DNA from: Thermoplasmata archaeon
GTDB taxonomy: Archaea; Thermoplasmatota; Thermoplasmata; Lutacidiplasmatales; UBA184
Reading direction: 5' to 3'
DNA length: 7,031 nt
Assembly: GCA_030042815.1 (NCBI GenBank)
Contig: JASHYY010000094.1
Span: forward strand, 1-7,031
Part shown: piece by piece, positions 6,130 through 7,031 of the stretch
Layout of the letters: each line of letters starts with the position of its first letter
How positions within the stretch are numbered: position 1 is the stretch's first letter
Notes under the pieces: model-generated
What the model was told of the DNA's origin: nothing
What the model saw: the letters and a program-made list of their open reading frames with translations, nothing else
Database searches by the model: none
Translations under genes and position numbers: made by a program

Positions 6130-6871
6130 TCGACTCGAAGGTGTCGCCGTCCCAGAGCAGGATCCCCGGCGGCGACTGCGCCCCGTCCACGTAGCCGTAC
6201 CAGTAGACGACCGCTCCCTCGCCGAACAGCTCGGTGTAGGGCCCGAGCTGCCGCTTGAGGTTCTTGCGGAGCTCGACGTCGTCCCCGAAGTTCGCCTTCG
6301 ATTCGATCCAGGTGAGCTTCTGGCCGTAGAAGATGATCGGCTCGTCGAGGAGGGCGTCGGGCGTCTTCGCGTACTTCCCCCGGAGGTCCTTCTCGGTGCG
6401 GTAGCCGATCCCGTGCTTCTCGAGCCAGCGCTGGAGCCGCTCCTCGCCCTTGCGGCCGCGCTCGCGCTGGAGCTCCATCCCCCGCGGCGAGTAGATCAGG
6501 TCCGCGGCGAGGAGCTCGTCGACCTCCTTGCGGATCCGTGCGTCCGGCGCCGTTTCGGGGTGGAGGAACGTCTGCCAGACCTTCTTGCGGGGGATCCCGA
6601 GCTCCCCGAGCATCTGCTGGCCCATCAGCACGGGCGGGAACTTCCACTCGCGGGCGATGTCGAGGATCGATCGCCCCCGCTTCCACTGCGAGACGAGGCG
6701 GGGGAGCTGCCGCCGGACGACGTAGAAACGGCGGGTTGCGTCGCGCGTCACGCGGTGGGTGTGGATGACGAACAGGAGCTCCTCGTCCCAGTGCTCCTCG
6801 TGGGCCACCCGGTGCACGTCCTCGTAGGTGACGAGCGCGTCGTACAGGCGCTGGTAGGTCGCTCGATCCAT
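5987..6871 (-). CDS. TPD-domain nuclease-like protein, archaeal homologue of CDIN1/C15orf41
   Basis: Predicted metal-dependent PD-(D/E)XK nuclease related to human CDIN1 (C15orf41), the codanin-1 partner; archaeal function is unknown. From the ATG at 6871 it has 294 residues. Residues about 45-100 are helical with helix-turn-helix character, including FPPVLMGQQML (78-88), like the FPP-x-L helix of CDIN1. The nuclease core follows: RGRKGEERLQRWLEKHGI (138-155, with Glu143/Glu144), the name-giving TPD (170-172), WIESKANFGD (188-197, Glu190 and Lys192), then VVYWYGYVDG (221-230) and GILLWDGDTFESITP (236-250). All predicted catalytic positions are present. CDIN1-like similarity ends near residue 250, just where the gene enters hisS; the remaining 44 residues are Pro/His/Arg-rich and encoded antisense to hisS. 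The frame is open upstream to 7009, but that stretch (MRRRSRRSVCARS...) looks non-coding and overlaps the neighbouring gene. No good RBS precedes the ATG, so the mRNA may be nearly leaderless. Confidence 0.88.
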   Translation of the reverse strand: MDRATYQRLYDALVTYEDVHRVAHEEHWDEELLFVIHTHRVTRDATRRFYVVRRQLPRLVSQWKRGRSILDIAREWKFPPVLMGQQMLGELGIPRKKVWQTFLHPETAPDARIRKEVDELLAADLIYSPRGMELQRERGRKGEERLQRWLEKHGIGYRTEKDLRGKYAKTPDALLDEPIIFYGQKLTWIESKANFGDDVELRKNLKRQLGPYTELFGEGAVVYWYGYVDGAQSPPGILLWDGDTFESITPVVPPRPERSHVAHPSRDHARPPHPAPSPSGPRSAHDGTGGAPPP

Positions 6872-6950
6872 GGCTGAGAACCGGGAATGCGGATGACCGC
6901 GTGAGCGTTCGCGGGGTAAAACGTTGCGTCCCGCCGCGACCGCGGGGTCG
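6872..6950 (-). promoter_or_regulatory. Intergenic gap with weak promoter candidate for the CDIN1-like gene
   Basis: The 79 bases between the two minus-strand genes contain, read on the minus strand, GTTTTACC (6916-6923), the only A/T-rich patch. It lies about 45-50 bases before the ATG, so a start site about 26 bases on would leave a leader of some 20 bases. No Shine-Dalgarno sequence is visible before the ATG. The box is a poor TATA match. Confidence 0.3.
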
Positions 6951-7031
6951 TCAGTCGCGCCAGTCGAGGCCGACCGTGCGCAGACCGATCTTCGGGATCG
7001 GCGGCGCACGGCGCTTGTGGCGGTTCCGGTC
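6951..7031 (-). CDS. C-terminal end of an unidentified basic protein (rest outside window)
   Basis: On the minus strand, 26 codons run from the window edge to a TGA at 6953-6951. The peptide contains HKRRAPPIPKIGLRTVGLDW and ends in RD; it is strongly basic at first. Nearly all codons end in G or C (24 of 26), as in the other genes here, which supports it as real coding sequence rather than the alternative frame used by the extended start of the next gene. I do not recognise the family. It lies upstream of and in the same direction as the CDIN1-like gene, 79 bases away. Confidence 0.5.
   Translation of the reverse strand, partial: DRNRHKRRAPPIPKIGLRTVGLDWRD

Noticed and set aside
6985..7001. 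Hairpin CCGATC / GATCGG as a terminator
   Set aside because: It lies inside codons of the partial minus-strand gene (IPKIG) and is not followed by a T-run on either strand.
6872..7009. Extended N-terminus (46 residues) for the CDIN1-like protein
   Set aside because: It overlaps the end of the neighbouring minus-strand gene in another frame and is Arg/Ser-rich without similarity. The ATG at 6871 matches the natural start.

Overview
The window looks like chromosomal DNA from a very GC-rich archaeon. Two genes point to Archaea: tiaS, the archaeal enzyme that makes agmatidine in tRNA-Ile2, and a TPD-domain nuclease-like gene whose known relatives are archaeal and eukaryotic (human CDIN1/C15orf41). 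Codon third positions are almost all G or C, and the proteins are rich in Arg, Ala and Pro without the acidic excess of haloarchaea. An uncultured high-GC Thermoplasmatota lineage is my best guess; this is inference, since no rRNA gene is present. No mobile element, CRISPR array, tRNA or rRNA was seen.

Layout. (1) Bases 2-2111 hold the end of a fused gamma/alpha subunit gene and the complete beta subunit gene of a 2-oxoacid:ferredoxin oxidoreductase, one base apart (korAB type). (2) After a very G-rich 51-base gap comes tiaS (2163-3461). It is in the same reading frame as korB and has no ATG, GTG or TTG upstream that would supply its first beta strand. (3) Bases 3462-3676 are non-coding, with a T-run, a TATA-like box and a strong hairpin. 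(4) Then come an unrecognised zinc-ribbon/helical-repeat protein gene (3677-4798) and hisS (4828-6129). (5) On the minus strand a TPD/CDIN1-like nuclease gene (5987-6871) converges on hisS and overlaps its 3' end by 143 bases. (6) The right edge holds the C-terminus of another minus-strand gene (6951-7031).

How the genes relate. The oxidoreductase is central carbon metabolism: CoA-dependent oxidative decarboxylation of a 2-oxoacid with ferredoxin as acceptor. tiaS and hisS both serve decoding (tRNA-Ile2 modification and His-tRNA charging). korA-korB-tiaS is probably one transcript, and the zinc-ribbon gene and hisS probably a second, starting near 3530. The minus-strand genes are a separate unit. 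I see mostly housekeeping genes; the most unusual points are the tiaS start region, the overprinted tail of the CDIN1-like protein, the divergent HisRS motifs, a changed residue beside a KorB cluster cysteine, and the unassigned zinc-ribbon protein.
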